Positions 1 through 13,500 of a DNA stretch of 64,000 bases are shown here, in pieces. The stretch comes from Lanius collurio (Eukaryota; Chordata; Aves; Passeriformes; Laniidae): positions 18,520,629 to 18,584,628 of the forward strand of contig JACBWW010000015.1 of the NCBI GenBank assembly GCA_020086605.1, given 5' to 3'. Within the stretch, counting starts at the first letter, position 1. Each line of letters begins with the position of its first letter. Below the pieces are notes generated by a model that did no database searches, was not told the DNA's origin, and worked only from the letters and a program-made list of their open reading frames with translations. A program made the position numbers and the translations under genes.

Positions 1-540
1 GGAGAGTAGTGTTTTTGTAGAGAGCGAGGGCGCATCCTGTAGCGATCCCAGCTTTTGGAGGGGATGCTTGGCCTGCTCAGCGCCGGCCCGGCCGTGCCCT
101 TGCTCAGCCCCGGAGGACGCCGAGGGGGAAGCGCTGCCGTGGTGCTGTATTGTGGCAGCCTGGGAGCGGGGGGCCTATGGCACCCCAGGGACAGCCGTGG
201 GAGGCTCTGTGGTGTGACAGCCCAGTCTGTCCCTTGTGACCAGGGTAGCCCTCCCTCCCACCAAACACGTCACTAAGGCGGGAGGCTGACATCCAAAACG
301 TGGGGCTCCAGCCCCGAGCGGGGGCCGGCAAGTGGCAGTGCGAGGGCATGGGCAGTGCTCCAGGAGGCGTCTCGACACCAGCGAGACCTGAGGGTGCGCC
401 GCGTTCACTTATTACGCATTTTCGTAACAGTGTTGTCTTATTTGTGTGCCAGTCCTATCGCAGAGGGTTTGTGCGTTTCTGGTCCATTGACCTACAGTCA
501 ACTCTGACGTCCGCTGGTGTGGGAGAAGCGGAGGCGGCGT
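1..540. promoter_or_regulatory. CpG-rich segment, probable edge of the PPA2 promoter island
   Basis: The first 420 bases carry roughly 30 CpG dinucleotides, and a few more run on to about 540. After that CpG becomes rare for tens of kilobases. Such islands mark vertebrate promoters, and the first PPA2 exon found in the window begins 1 kb further on, so this is most likely the 3' shore of the PPA2 promoter island and the start of intron 1. I cannot place a transcription start, a TATA box or exon 1. The sequence expected at the end of exon 1 (a Tyr-Arg...Phe-Lys segment followed by a GT donor in phase 1) is not present. Confidence 0.5.
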
Positions 541-1518
541 GTGTCCTGTTGGCAGGACTGGCAGAGCTCCCTTGTACTCACTCCTGGGGCTGCCAGCGCA
601 GGAGCTCGTCTAGAGAAAGTCACTTTATTTGGTGGGGATAAACAGCCTGCCACCAAACTTTGTTTTGTTTGGGAGGAGCATTTGGGAGGCTTCCAGGAGT
701 TTCAGATTAACTCCAAATACTCCTGATTGCTGAGGTGGTCAGAATAAAGTCCAAAGCTATGTGATGTTCCTTGTCTGCTTTTCTCTTTGCTATGAATAGA
801 GGTGCTAGCAGAGGATAAATTCCTTGATTTGAGTTAATGTTTGCACTGTTTTGATGTGATACTTGGACTTGAAAAACTTTAGCATAGACTCCAGTGAAGT
901 TCGTTCTGTTCTAGGGTGGGAGCAAGGCTGAGGTGCAGATTGGGCCCACACTATGTTAACATCAGTTTCTGCTGGTTTCAAGGTGTGGTGTTTCATCTCG
1001 AGAGCCTAGAGCAATTATCACATCCCTCACTCACTCTTGATCAGACTTTGGCCTGTCATGTTGGGGGATTTGTGGTCATGAAACTCAGTTTATTAGAAAT
1101 ACAGTGAAGTCATGGGGGCAACCTTGCTAGAAACCCAGATGAATTCTGTTATCACTAATGGAAATAAGGTTCCCTTGGGTTTGTGTTTTTTTTTTTTAAT
1201 CTGTTAATTGTTGTGTATGGCCAGGGAGGAGAAAAGAATGAAAATATTTTCTCATCCTTGTATAGCTTGTATTGCCAGGTGGAAGAGAAGCATAGTGTTG
1301 AATGTTAAAGCAGTAATTTTGATTCTAATGAATCCTTGTCAAAACAGTTAAATTCTTTGTCCTCCATGTAGTTTAGTACTTGAAATTAAACTTCAGAAAA
1401 AGTTTAACGGATGCATAATCATAGCACGTATACATTTCTGTGTTATGTGATATTTAGTAACACCAAGTTCTTATGCCATATATTTAGGTTTGCAATGCTA
1501 CTTCATTTTGTCTTTCAG
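541..1518 (+). other. PPA2: Intron 1 of PPA2, 3' portion
   Basis: This is AT-leaning non-coding sequence between the CpG-rich start of the window and the first recognised exon. It ends in a pyrimidine tract and the acceptor tctttcag at 1511-1518. I see no coding sequence or recognisable repeat in it. The 5' end of the intron is not defined because exon 1 was not found. Confidence 0.6.
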
Positions 1519-1583
1519 AGGATGCAGATGGTAAATATATTTCTCCATTCCATGACATTCCCCTATTTGCTGGATCTAAAGAG
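1519..1583 (+). CDS. PPA2: PPA2 exon 2
   Basis: This 65-nt exon begins with the last two bases (AG) of a split codon, probably Lys, then encodes residues 1-21, including the family hallmark [10 protein letters not shown]. It is preceded by acceptor tctttcag and followed by donor gtatgt, and ends in phase 0. Its last 24 bases and the following 56 intron bases are duplicated at 5478-5557. Confidence 0.95.
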
Positions 1584-4500
1584 GTATGTGTTTATGCCTT
1601 GAAACACGATCAATTTCAAAATGCTAATAGTTTTGCTGGTGTTCTTTACGTAAAAGTACAGGTTTTAAAAGATTTTTTTGGGTAATCAACAGGGAAGTGT
1701 ATAGTGCCAGAAAGGACCACTCTAACTCAGACTGATGCCTTATGTAATACAGGCAAAATGACTACACCAAATTTTCTCTGCTGAGTTCAGTAACTTGCTA
1801 TGAAACATAATGATTTGTGTATATATAAGTCTAGGTGTCTCTTTAAGTGATTGAGGGCAGGAGGAGCCCTCACTGTATCTTGTGATAATTCCCTGTGTTT
1901 AGGGCTTGTGCTTTTGTGTGCTTGAATTAATTTTCTACTGTTACTCTTTTTAAATTAGCAGTTTTCTACATCTGCCATTAAAAGCGTACATTTCTTTGTC
2001 GTGGATGTACAGCACACATTTGCGTAGCTTACAGTGTATGTCCTTAATTCCCAAAAGGAGCATTAAAATTGGAAGCCAGCAGCAATGCCCAGGAGAGAAG
2101 TGGTAATCACACCTTTGGAGATTCGCAGTGCATGAGGTGCAGCTGAGCGCTTTCACGTCTTGTTAGCCACCCTCCCTGGGGCTTCATTACAGCAATAATG
2201 AAACGGCTGTTTTGTCTGTCACTGATGGGAGAAATGCCAGTCGTTGGTTTAGGCTGAGGTTTGCTTATCACGGGGTGCTTGTGACACAAACAGGCTGGGG
2301 GAGTTTGAGTCGTTTTCTTGTTTTGTTGCTGAGTCCCTATGGGTGATAAGAGTGGTGCAAAAAAGGTCAGTAGTTTGAACATGTTCAGATGGAGACTTCT
2401 GAACTGATGAACCAATCCCTTGAACAGTTGAACCTGAAAGATTAAAAATCTGAATGAAACCTTTCTGATCAGCAGACTCAAGTGCTGGTCAGTGGGAGGA
2501 GCAGGTCATTCAGAGTGTCATTACTAAGATGCCACTTTCAGTCCACGCTGTTGCTGGAAAAGCAATGCGCGTTTTCATCACATGTTCCCTGGAGGCCTTG
2601 CTGTTCCTGCATCTAGAGTTAAAAGTTTGGAGGAGTAGGTTATAGTCTGTGATTTTTTCAGTAGGTTAAATTAGAGTCTGCAGTGTCTGATCAATGTGGA
2701 GAGACTTTCATTTTGGTTTGTGAATGGGGAAATAGGATTCCACCCGCTATAAGGCCTGAAGGGTAAGCAAGAAGGGAAGTCATGGTTAAGGTCTCTGTTA
2801 ACTTTGCCTTGTTTGCAAGAGGATGACTTTAAAAATTGTGTGTTAGAGTCTCTCCATCCTCTGGTCTGAGATTTGTGGACTTTATGACGGATAAATCCAG
2901 CCTTTTTTTTATACTGGTTTTGTTTATTTTGGATGAGTTTTTGTCATCTTCTACTGTACAGAAAGATGACTGTTCTTAATCAGTTGAGTACAGGCCTAAA
3001 TTGCTGCCTAAATTTCTTAGTATCTGGGAGAAAGTGGGTATGTCCTTGTGCATTTTTTAATCTTTCTTTGTTAATGTCTTGAAGGTTAGAATTTCACATT
3101 GAAACAGAACTGAGTGCTTACTTTAAGTTACAATTTAGGCCTTTGTGCTCACAAGGGGATGTTTCAATTGCATTGCAAAGTACTGTTCCCTGTATTTATG
3201 TGAATACAATGTTACTCTCTAGTGTTCTTTATACACTTCCCTGCTTCGCTCTTTCCCTATAGGATAAAGAAATTCCTGCAAAGAGGTCAAAGACTACTGG
3301 ATCTGAGGTACTGCTAAGTTTTTTTTCTTGATTTTTTTTTTTTCAGCCGTTCCTCTATTTCCTCCCTAACATCACTTTTCTGCAGATTGAACTTGCTCTC
3401 AGTGAATATAGTTGACATATCTTCAAATGCAAGTCTTTTAGGTGGAAAGACATAAAGGGATTTAATATTCTCCTCTTTAAATGGACCAGAAATGTCAGAA
3501 TTCCTTTATTCATTAAGATGTTCTCAAAGGCAAACATTTATGCCAGTCTTTCAAAGGTTTGTTATGACTCTTGCAGTGTAGACGTGTTATCTTTTTTGCT
3601 ATTGCATTCAGAAACATTTGCAGTAAAACCTCCCTTAATGAAATATTCATTTTGCTCTGACTGTGGATATCTTTGGTTTATAAATAAAACTTCAGAAATC
3701 ATAAGTATGTTAGGGCAGAAATTATACTGAGTATCTGCTTTTCAGAACTGAGGTTATGTTGTTTTCTATACTCAGCTGGGAAGCCCAAAGGGAGAAAAAC
3801 CACATCTGCTAATGGTTCAGCATTATCCAGGACTGAAGTTAAGACTAATAGAAGCCTAGAAAACATGGAAGATCTACTCAGGCTTTTTCTGTGAAACAAA
3901 TTTGTTTATGCAAATGCCTTTTCCAAAAGATAACATTTTTTGCTGTGCTTTGCCTGGCATAGGCACATCTAAAACTTTAGTAAAAGAATGTGAAAGAAAA
4001 AAAAAATGTACCAAACTATGCTTTAAGGCCATGATATGTGGGTGTGTGTGTGTGTGTCCGAGTCCTTATCTTCTCCTATCTGTTAGGCCAGTTATATTGC
4101 AAAATTGTAGCTACCCATCAGATGTGAAAGAACTGTCCTAACTGTCTGGGCTCTCGTAGTTTTTCAGCCAGTGTGTGGTGCACTGGTTCTTGTGCTGTAC
4201 AGCAGTCCCCACACAATCCTGCACTATGTGTTTCCTCTCCCTTTGCTCTGTGATTCATTCACGCTACAATGCTTAAGTAATGCTTTTTAGATTTTCTGTA
4301 GCTTAATGCCCATTTAGGTACTGTTTAGTAGATGTAGAATCATACCTGAAAGAGGAATTATTCAGGGGAAAGAGTACGTGCCAGTAGACTTTTATCAAAA
4401 ATTGTCTTGCAACATCAGTTCTTTCTTACTTCTCCTGCTGGCAAGTCAAGAATTCTGTTTCTTAGCTGCTTATAAATACTGATGCAAAGATGTTTTATGC

Positions 4501-7500
4501 AGCATCTGAAACAGTTCAAAACTGCACTTGTCTGTGCTGTGAGAAGCCTGGTAGCTTGTTGAAAACCGTGTTTCTAGTAGCCTGTGGAAAGGAGGGGGGA
4601 AATGCCAGTGAGTGTGAGCAGGTCTTGCTTCCTTGGCCAGCGTAGCCTCCAGAGCTGTTTCATGTAACTCCTGTTGTGAGAGAGCTGTGCACTGTGGTTT
4701 AACAGAACTACAGAAAATGAGCAAAGGCAAATGTACATTTCAATCCTGGCAGACTTTTGATACAATTAAAGCAAACAAACGTGCAGGCTGTAAGCTTCCT
4801 GAACATGCTTGGTCTTTACTTTGATGGTGAAATGTGAGAACACCTTTTTCATCATGATATTTGGGATTTGTGGAGAAGAGTGAAAACAAGGGCGTCTTTG
4901 TGTTCAGGAAAGCAGTTGCTTCTTACACTGGGCTCTTTAGCAGCTCTCCTCACCTTGGCCTGGTGAGAGATGCATCCTTGTGTATGTATGTACGCAGGGA
5001 AAGCATAGCCTAATCAGGGTGTAAAGGGAAATTGAGGAATTTAATGTCATGTACTGATTTCAGAACACCTCTGAAGCACTGGACGCCTTGCTCTTGTCTA
5101 GGAATGCAAAGGCTGCTATTGACAGCTGTTAACTCAGTTGATCCTTGCACTGAATTTGATCAGAATTTAAAGATGATGGTTCTTCTTGCCCTGGAAACAC
5201 ATATTTGAAACTTATGCTTTTAGGGTGGCAGGTGTTTGTTACTCTGGACAAGGGCAAGCCCTCTTAAGAGTGCATGTTAAATTATGCTGAGCTGGTGTTT
5301 ATCAGATGGCAGTCTAGCTATGGAAAATGAAGGTAATTTTGCAAGAGTCTCTTTAGTCTGTCTAATCTGCTTTAAGTTGTCCTTGGTATTCCTGATGCCA
5401 GGAAAGAAGGTCTCAAAGTAGAGGAGTTTCAGCTTTCAAGATTTGTAGGATACAGAATGCGCATTTATTCTTTCAGGCCCCTATTTGCTGGATCTAAAGA
5501 GGTATGTGTTTATGCCTTGAAACATGATTAATTTCAAAATGCTAATAGTTTTGCTGGCATATCAGCTCTTTTGCAGTCTCAGTTTGTAGTTTCTAAGGGA
5601 GACACTGTTGTGTTTCTATATTAACTGTTTTCACTAGTTCAACCATTTCTTGTAACATTTTAGGCCTTCCCAAATCTCAGTTAAATTTAGCTTTGCAGAC
5701 ACTGCTGACAACTGACCTTTTTGCTTTTGCAGATGGTTTTTGACTGTTTGAGGACAAGAGAGAAGTTACTTTGAGGTAGAAACTATGCTGAAAGAAGTAA
5801 TATTGAGCTCCAGTCTTAAAATTATTAGCAGCTTGCAGTCTGAACCCCTGCATTGCCTTAAGCATTGCAAGCACTCGGAATACACTCTTGCCCAAGTGAA
5901 TCTCTGTGATAGGTTTCAAAAGTTTCACATTTCTACCTGGAAAAGCGGATGTTTCCACTGAGGTTACGGTCAAAACTGTCAGAGCCTGACTGTTGAATAT
6001 GGTCTTCCATGTCTGGCAGGAAGAAGGTTTGAAGAGGTCATAAGTTTCTTTTCAATATAAGTGTGACATGTTGCTTCCCTGCTGTAGTGAAAGGGTTTCT
6101 AATCCACTTATCATTGTATATCTTTGGAGAAGTATTCACATGTTGTGTTGTTCAGAGGATCCAGGTGTTCTTGAATATAAAGTTTTATTTCATATGCTGG
6201 CCCTGGTAAGGAGTCTGTCCAAGCACGTAGAGATTATAGTCCTCTAACTTCATGCAGATATTCATAAGAGCATTTGGAAAAAAAAAAAAAGAAAGAAACA
6301 AGACAGCTTTTGTTTTGTTGCATCCTGTGGGTTGCACAGTGCTGGAGCACCCTTCAGCTGAATGCTTCTCTGAGCCAAAAACTTCTGATAAATTAACTAG
6401 TCAGGTGAGATATAAGGGGTCATCGGAGTGGTCATGCAATGTGCATAGATGATCTGATAGAGGACTTTGTGCTTCCAGCAGTGTTCAGAACTGGTGTCAG
6501 AGATGTCATTTGGTAAACTTGGTATGTTTCATAAGAAAGGAGAAGCTGTCATCGTTTCCCCTGCAGAATAGGTGCACACTTGGTGCTGGCTTTGTATTCT
6601 GCCTTAACTGCAGCCTCTAGCACTGCATGGTGATGTTAGACTGTTTTTCAGTATATGTAACCTGTGCTCCAGTATGTCCATTATATGGTCAGGGATTTGT
6701 GTTCCAAATTTTAGATTATCAGTGAATCTTTCAGCCTGATGCTTGAACTTGTCCAGACTTCTGCTATGGATGTGTCCATTAGATGCAGCCTTGCTTTGTG
6801 TTCCTATAGATGAACAAGTGCTGAGAGTAGAGGTAGTTGTCACTCAGCAGTCCAGCTGAAACCTACCCAGAGTACTGTTGCATCAATTACTTGATCTAAC
6901 TTAACTTCAAATAAATGGTTCCTTAAGCTTCAAAAAGCCAGTATTTCGTATTTATCCATGTCATGGTTGTACTCTGCATAGTTTTGCAGGTGAATATGTC
7001 CCATAACTGGTTGATCAGAGAATATGCCTGACACCAGTGAGATTCCTGTGTGTAAAACCTCTCTGTACCTACACAGTGTTGTTGACGATTCCCTTTTCAG
7101 TATAACAGTACTGAAAAAAAGTACTTTTCAGTATGTAAGGGCAGTACAGTATGAAGAGACTGCAAACATTCTGTGTTTATGCTGGACATTGCATTCCTCT
7201 TTTGCTATGTGGCATGTTAATTTATGTTGGAGAAGTTCCACTGTCTCTTTGGTGTCCAGATGTTGCTGGCATCTGGTTTGTTGTTTTAATTGGCAAATAC
7301 CTTATAGCGAACTTGCATTGGGAATGCTTATAACACGGCTACTCATTTTATAGGGAAGTCCCACTCCATTTATTTCTGGATGTATTTCCTGGCAGTCCAT
7401 GTTTACCTTCTCCTTTTTTTCCCTTTTTTTCTTTTGTTTTCTCTCTTGCTTTTAAACATCACCCTTTGTTCACACTACTGCTAGTGCAGTTTAAGGTTTT

Positions 7501-10500
7501 CATTCTTGTTAGTCCTCAGGTGCATGCTGCCATGTTCAGTTGATGGTTGATGAGAATCTCTGCCAGATTGCAAATGAGCAGACAGAAAAAAAAGGAAATG
7601 ATAGCTGCCTTTTCTTCTCACTTTCTTCGAGACTCAGGACTTCTCGTATGACAAAGAGTCAGCAGCCCCCAAATGCTGCCTCTAGTGCTTTTAGATTTTT
7701 TTTAAGCATTCTAGTATAAAAATTACTAAAGTAACTGTAAGTTTTAGCTTATCTCTTTGCCTTGTCATGCGTGGTGATGGCAAATTGCAGTCCACAGAGG
7801 TTGCTCCACTTCTGCTTCAGATTATCCGAACCTTCAAAGTGGAGCGTTAAGGGTTGCAACCCTTGAGAAAAATCATACCTATTCAAAACCCTTCCCTCAA
7901 GTGTATGAAATAAGGAACGTGGAATGACTGGGAAAGAAACTGGTTGAACAAGAAAGGGAAAGTTAGGTAAGGAAGAATTGTTTGAAAGGGATATAGGGCA
8001 GTCCAGAAAGGCAGGCATCAGAAAGGTCATGTTTTTTTTTTCCTTGTGCTACTCAGGTTTCTAAGGACAACCCCACATCAAAATGAGTTATTTTCTGTAA
8101 GAAACTGTACAGCCAGAGCTGGCTGTTACTTTTGGCCATCAGTATTAGAGGAGAGGCTGATGACTAACAGTTTACCTGGGTACAGTAGTCTGTATTTTCC
8201 TTGCTTTTTTTCAATACTTGCTTTACAAATATGCTCAAGTATATTTGTATATCTTTTTATCTTTTTGTGGTTTTCTCATTTCAAAAACCAAAAACTGTTT
8301 GTTTTCTGTGTGAAAGAGAGACATTTTTGCTTTTCTCAGCAAAAACTATATCATGAGACATTAAAAATGATGTTCAGCTGAAATGGAATGCAGTAAGGTG
8401 CCAAGAAGTGTTAAAGACAGCACCCTAATAAAGCAAACAGTTGCAACCTACATGGAGTTCCCGTGTAATGTACTTAGGGTGTAATTCTTAGGAAATGAAG
8501 GGTATCATTTAGATATACTGGTTGTTCTTACTGATGTAATTTTCTGCTGATTTTCTTATGCAGTTGTAGGAATTAGGAAATGTACTTTTGACTTCTCTGT
8601 GTTGAGCAAGTAGATTCCACACTTCCCCTGCCCCTCTTCAAGGTATAATAGAGTATAACTACAAATATCTGTCTTGGGTTCACGTTGACCCAAAGTTGAA
8701 CAAGCTACGTAATACCTGGGTTGAGTGTCCCTCTGGGCTCTTTAGCTCCCTTTTCCTAGCAGATGGATTCTGTCCCTTTTTCTAAATCTAGGACACTATT
8801 TCCTCCTCTTTGCTTGCATGGTCCAGAAATACTGTCCTGAGGAAACCTTCAGCCAGCAGAGTTGGCATGAGGCTGCCTGGAGGAACTCCTCCTTCTGGCC
8901 TGTTGCACAGTTGGCTCTCATGAAGTGGAGTCCCTTCTACACGAGGCACTTGCAGAGCTGGGTTAAATCTGGACTGCAGCTAGCAATGACCTCACAGGCA
9001 GGCCAGTTGACTGCTCTTGTACTAAGGCAGTTAAAAGTAAACTTTGCAAGCAATAGTTTTTGTTTAATGAGAGATCTTTTTTTCTGTGATTTGAAGGTGT
9101 GTCAGATGGGCTGTTGAAATAGTCTTGCCATTGCTTGAGGGGGTAGAAGTGCTTACTTAGGGGGTTGGTGAGGTGGAATTTTTTGTTTTACTGATTTAAG
9201 ATAAAAATATCAATTACCAGATGCATTCACCAGCCAAAACTAACCACTGAATGACACATGCAGATGGTAATCTGTGAAGACAGGTGGTGTCTGATGCTTA
9301 CATTTCTGTTTTCAGCTGAGACAAGGACAGTTTTCAGCAAGGGATGGGAGACAACATTCAAGTGGTTTGAAGGAATAGGTGCTTGGTCTGGGGAAAAAAA
9401 AAAGGGTGATGGAAACATTCCTTTGTGATACTTAGTTAGGGAGGAAAATAAGAAACGAAAGAGGAGGAAGAAAAATCCTAAAAAACCAGGGAGTCTCCTT
9501 CTCTCTTTCGAGCTGTCAAAATATTGAGTATGTGCTCTCCTTTCCACACGAGTGAATCTAGTCTCACCACTGTGAAAATTTGATTGCCCTATAAAGAAAA
9601 CTTTTTATTTTTAAATGTAAACACCGAATGAAGTCATTAATCTTTTGTAAATGCTTTTGGCAGCTTAGCATTAGAGAGAGTACTTTTGGGGATTTTTTTT
9701 TTGCATACAAATTAATCTGTCAGGCTGTCACATTTAAGACTCTTGACAATTCACATTTGACTGATACACAAATTATGAGGGCCTGGTCTTCAAGCTGAGT
9801 TAAATCCAAGTGGTTTTATTATGTTTTTGAGAGCACTATTGCATTAATTTCAGTCCAGTTGTGGTCCAGCCCCAGCAGTTGATTTGGTGAAGACCTGGAC
9901 TGTTGACTAATTAAAGCTCAAAACCTAGCTTAGAGGCTTCTGAAGCCTTTGCATTCTACATGCTCAGGAAAGCATATGGCAGCATCTAAACAACACAAAT
10001 ACAGCATTGTGGTGGAGGGGAAGACATCCTCTATAATTCCAGGAGTAGTTTGTAAGTTTTCTGCCTGTAGCTACCAGTCAGAACAATTCTTCTACCTGCA
10101 TGGCAGTTCCCAAAGAGTTTCTTGTTAGCACTGGCTTTCATGCTGTGCATTTCTGTTTTCCAAGTGTTTCCCAGATGGATGTGCAGATTTTATTTGGCTT
10201 TCATCCAACCCTTTTCTTACCTGCTGGTGCATGTATGTTGCTTTGTTCTGTCTGCTTGCTCAGCATTGACATTTTTGAGCCCTCTTTACTTTTGTTTCAA
10301 CTATTCTTCTATACATAGGGTGGTGTATTTTATGAAACTGAGACTTCTCTGAAACCTTTCTCCTTTTTTTTCTTTTTATTTAAATCTTTTTTTATTTGGT
10401 CATGACCTGACTGGGAAAAGTGATTCCATTTGACATGCCACTGATTGCAGTATGGGTATAGTACTTATGGAGGGCAAATATAGTTTAAATTTATTGGGAA

Positions 10501-13500
10501 TTGGTTGTGAGGATTGTCCATAGCTTGTGATCTCATAGTAGAAATGCTAAGTGACAGTTAGGATTTTCCTTTGCTTTCTTACTTTCCACATTCCAGATTT
10601 CTTTGGGAGAAGATGATCATAGAACCATTGGAATTACTTTAATCAGACTGTGATGTTGACCCTGGTAATGGTATTTGTTTGTTGCAGCTGCAGGGTAAAA
10701 GGACAACACAAATATTTAACAGTTCACTGGAGCCTTAATTGTGGTTAAAGAGTCAGTGCAAGTCTTCAGCTGGTTCAACTTTATATTTTGTTCCTACAAA
10801 TTTCTGCAAAAACATATTTTGTCTTTCCTGATCTATTGTGATTGATAATACCAATGTGAGTTTTCCTTGGCTGTGAAATGATGTCCTAGGCAGTGTGATA
10901 TTTTTAGGTTATTGCAGTGGTCTAAAACAGGTTGTAGACCTTGCTTGATGCTTTCAATTCAATTAATATTTTACTTGGTAGTGCTTAACTCAGCTTCATA
11001 AGAAGAAATCTTATGGCTGTTAGGCAGAATTTTTCTCTTTGGAAGATATCACTTTAACCTCCTCAGTAAGAAGGTGTAGACTACTTATTTTTCTTCTAAA
11101 AACATGAAACTTTACATGTTTATTGGGTTTTTTCCTCCCACACCCTCTTCTTAAAACAGCTTTCACTTTATTTCTGTTAGGAAGAAGGTTTCCACAAGCA
11201 TGAGGTGTCTGTGTCCCTGTCCTTCCTCTGCCATCACTTTTGGATTAGTATCTCATCATTGCCACCAGGCTTGACTGAGAATCCAAAGTGTCATTTGCAT
11301 GAGTTAAAAAAAAATAAGGCAAAAGAGGGCCTGAAAGAATAAATCCTTGAGGAAAAAAACCTGAAACATTGTCCTCTCCTCTGCTTAAGGGAAGCCAACT
11401 CTGTGCTATAGAAACATCCAGTCCTCATTGACTAGGAGACTGTACCACTGCCTTGTGGCAAACTATTCTATGGACATTCTGAACATTTTGTGAAGGGTAA
11501 TATTGACAGGGGAACAAAAAACATTAGGTGTATTTCCATTGCTTGTTGTTCATATTCTTAAAGGGGTAAGGTGGTGAAAGGATGAACCATGGAGGTTGAA
11601 CTAAAATGAGTTCTACAAATAAAGACGACTGTAACAGGGAAATGTGATGTATGTTGCTGCTGAATGCAGAGGAGAGAATCTATGTTACTGTAAAATGCTA
11701 ATTGCCAAGTGGAATTTATTTTCAGTTCTGTCACTATTTTTTTTTCTAGGTCCTGTTTAATATGATTGTAGAAGTGCCTCGTTGGACTAATGCAAAAATG
11801 GAGGTAATTAAGAAAAATACCTTGATTCTATAGGTTTTTGTGGAAGTTACAACAATGCAGTGGTTTCCAGTAGTCAGAGTTTAATCCCAGTTTGGATTGG
11901 TCTTAACACATTAAAATGTTCTCTGTTAAAAAATTGTTTTGAAGTGCTACATACGCTTTCCTTGCAATTATAAAAAGTGTTGAGGTTCTAATTGTTTTCC
12001 TGCTGGAAACAGGAAGAGCAGGTGGGCAATGCTTCTTGACAACCTTCTGACTGCAGAGTCCTGGAGTACTGACTTTTGGGATGTTGCCCAGCATTTAACT
12101 CTTGCTTGCCTATGGAGCTTTCCACTCAGATGATTTATTTCATCATTGCCACTGTATAGTGTGCTAGGCCAAATCCTGGCAAATGGTGTTACAACTAAAA
12201 GAATATTTCCTTGTGACAAAAATAAATACTGATTGAACGTATTTACTCCTGCAGGGAGATGTTTTACAAGTAGTGAAATCATCTGTGGTATTTGTGAAAC
12301 AACAGATCTCACCAGGATTATATCTTGTCTTCCTGAACATTTGTATTAATTTTGGGGATGCTTCCCAGATGCGTTTAAAGGAAGTTTGTGGTTGAGTTGT
12401 TAACTCTTTTAATTATTGAAAATAATACCAAAGAATCTCCCTAGCCTGTTACTTAAAAATTTTTTCTCCTTTTCTTGATGATAGAAATGTGTTTGTTATC
12501 ACAGTTGTTACCCTTCAAGCAGGGTTACCTCAGATATTTACCCTGTATTTTAAGCTTGTGATTAATTGTGGAAGCTGAGTTCTATCTTGCAGAGGATTGC
12601 TTTGACAATGCTACTTGAACACTGCCTACAGCTCAGGTTGTTCTCCCTCTACTTCTTTCAGCATATTTTGTCAATGGTAGAAAAGTTTGTCCTGTTGGGT
12701 TCTGAAATCAGTGATTTTTGACTTTTTGGGTTTGATGGAGGAGACTAGATGTAGATCCCTGATGTTTAACTTTTAATATCCTTTAAATTTCCTGCCTCAA
12801 CCATTAAGGCAGTCATCTTGCTGTTGTGTCCTGTCAGTCCCTCAGTCCAGACCATGGTAAGCTGCAGACACCTGTTATCACCAGATCATTGCTGACCTCC
12901 GCTTCTGTCAGTGTCCCAAGTGACATATTTGAGCTCTGCAATGTTAAGTTCTGACCAGAAGTAGGTAGACTCCAGTGTAAAACCAGAAATGCGTTAACTT
13001 TTGTCTTGGCTCTTGGGGAGGGTTTACTTGTGGAATGAGTACATACTACTGACAGGTTGGTGTGCTTCAAAAAAGTGGAATTCCTTTGGGATGGCTTTGG
13101 TGATGGTGCTTCAGGTAAATGACAGGGATATAAAATGAGTATGGACTGAGGGCTGTGTTCTTATGCAGGAAAGCTATGTACCACTTGAGTGTAACCACTT
13201 GAGCCTGAAACAAATGTTTTGCCACTCAGATGAGTGTTTGTAAGCAAGAGCCAAGCTTGGGTTGGACTGTGGTGTGGAGCATCAAAAGGGTGGTTACAGT
13301 GTGAATTAGCTGTGTTGGGTAACTCAGGCAGTGGAAATATGTGTATGGTTTGTATATGGGGTTTGGGGGAGGATGTTACTGTTCAGCTCTTCTGTCAATG
13401 CTTCTTTAGGAATAAGAATGCCCTCTTCAAATGGTAGCTTAACTTGTTCCAGATCTGCCTTAAGTTGGCATTTGGTGGCCATGGAGAACTTGTGCTTGTG

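Larger units (their letters stand above)
3308..11749 (+). other. PPA2: PPA2 intron 3, longest intron
   Basis: This intron is 8.44 kb, GT-AG, phase 0. It contains a (TG)n run near 4036-4057, the duplicated exon 2/intron 2 block at 5478-5557, and a small 9-bp inverted repeat at 7094-7117. I recognise no other gene or transposon. A weak CR1-like word at about 10,618 was not accepted. Confidence 0.85.

Noticed and set aside
64..276. ATG-led open frame in the CpG-rich start (MLGLLSAGPAVPLL...) as PPA2 exon 1
   Set aside because: The first 30 residues could pass for a targeting peptide, but the conserved segment before exon 2 (Tyr-Arg...Phe-Lys) does not follow, and no good phase 1 donor is found.
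449..480. CQSYRRGF reading as the end of PPA2 exon 1
   Set aside because: The resemblance to the expected Tyr-Arg-x-Phe segment is only a few residues, and no donor follows in the right phase.
8818..9117. 99-codon plus-strand open frame in PPA2 intron 3
   Set aside because: No domain, no splice or promoter context, and length expected by chance in 64 kb.
10618..10655. atcatagaaccattgg as a CR1 3' end
   Set aside because: Only the first dozen bases resemble the CR1 terminus; the adjoining conserved block is absent.
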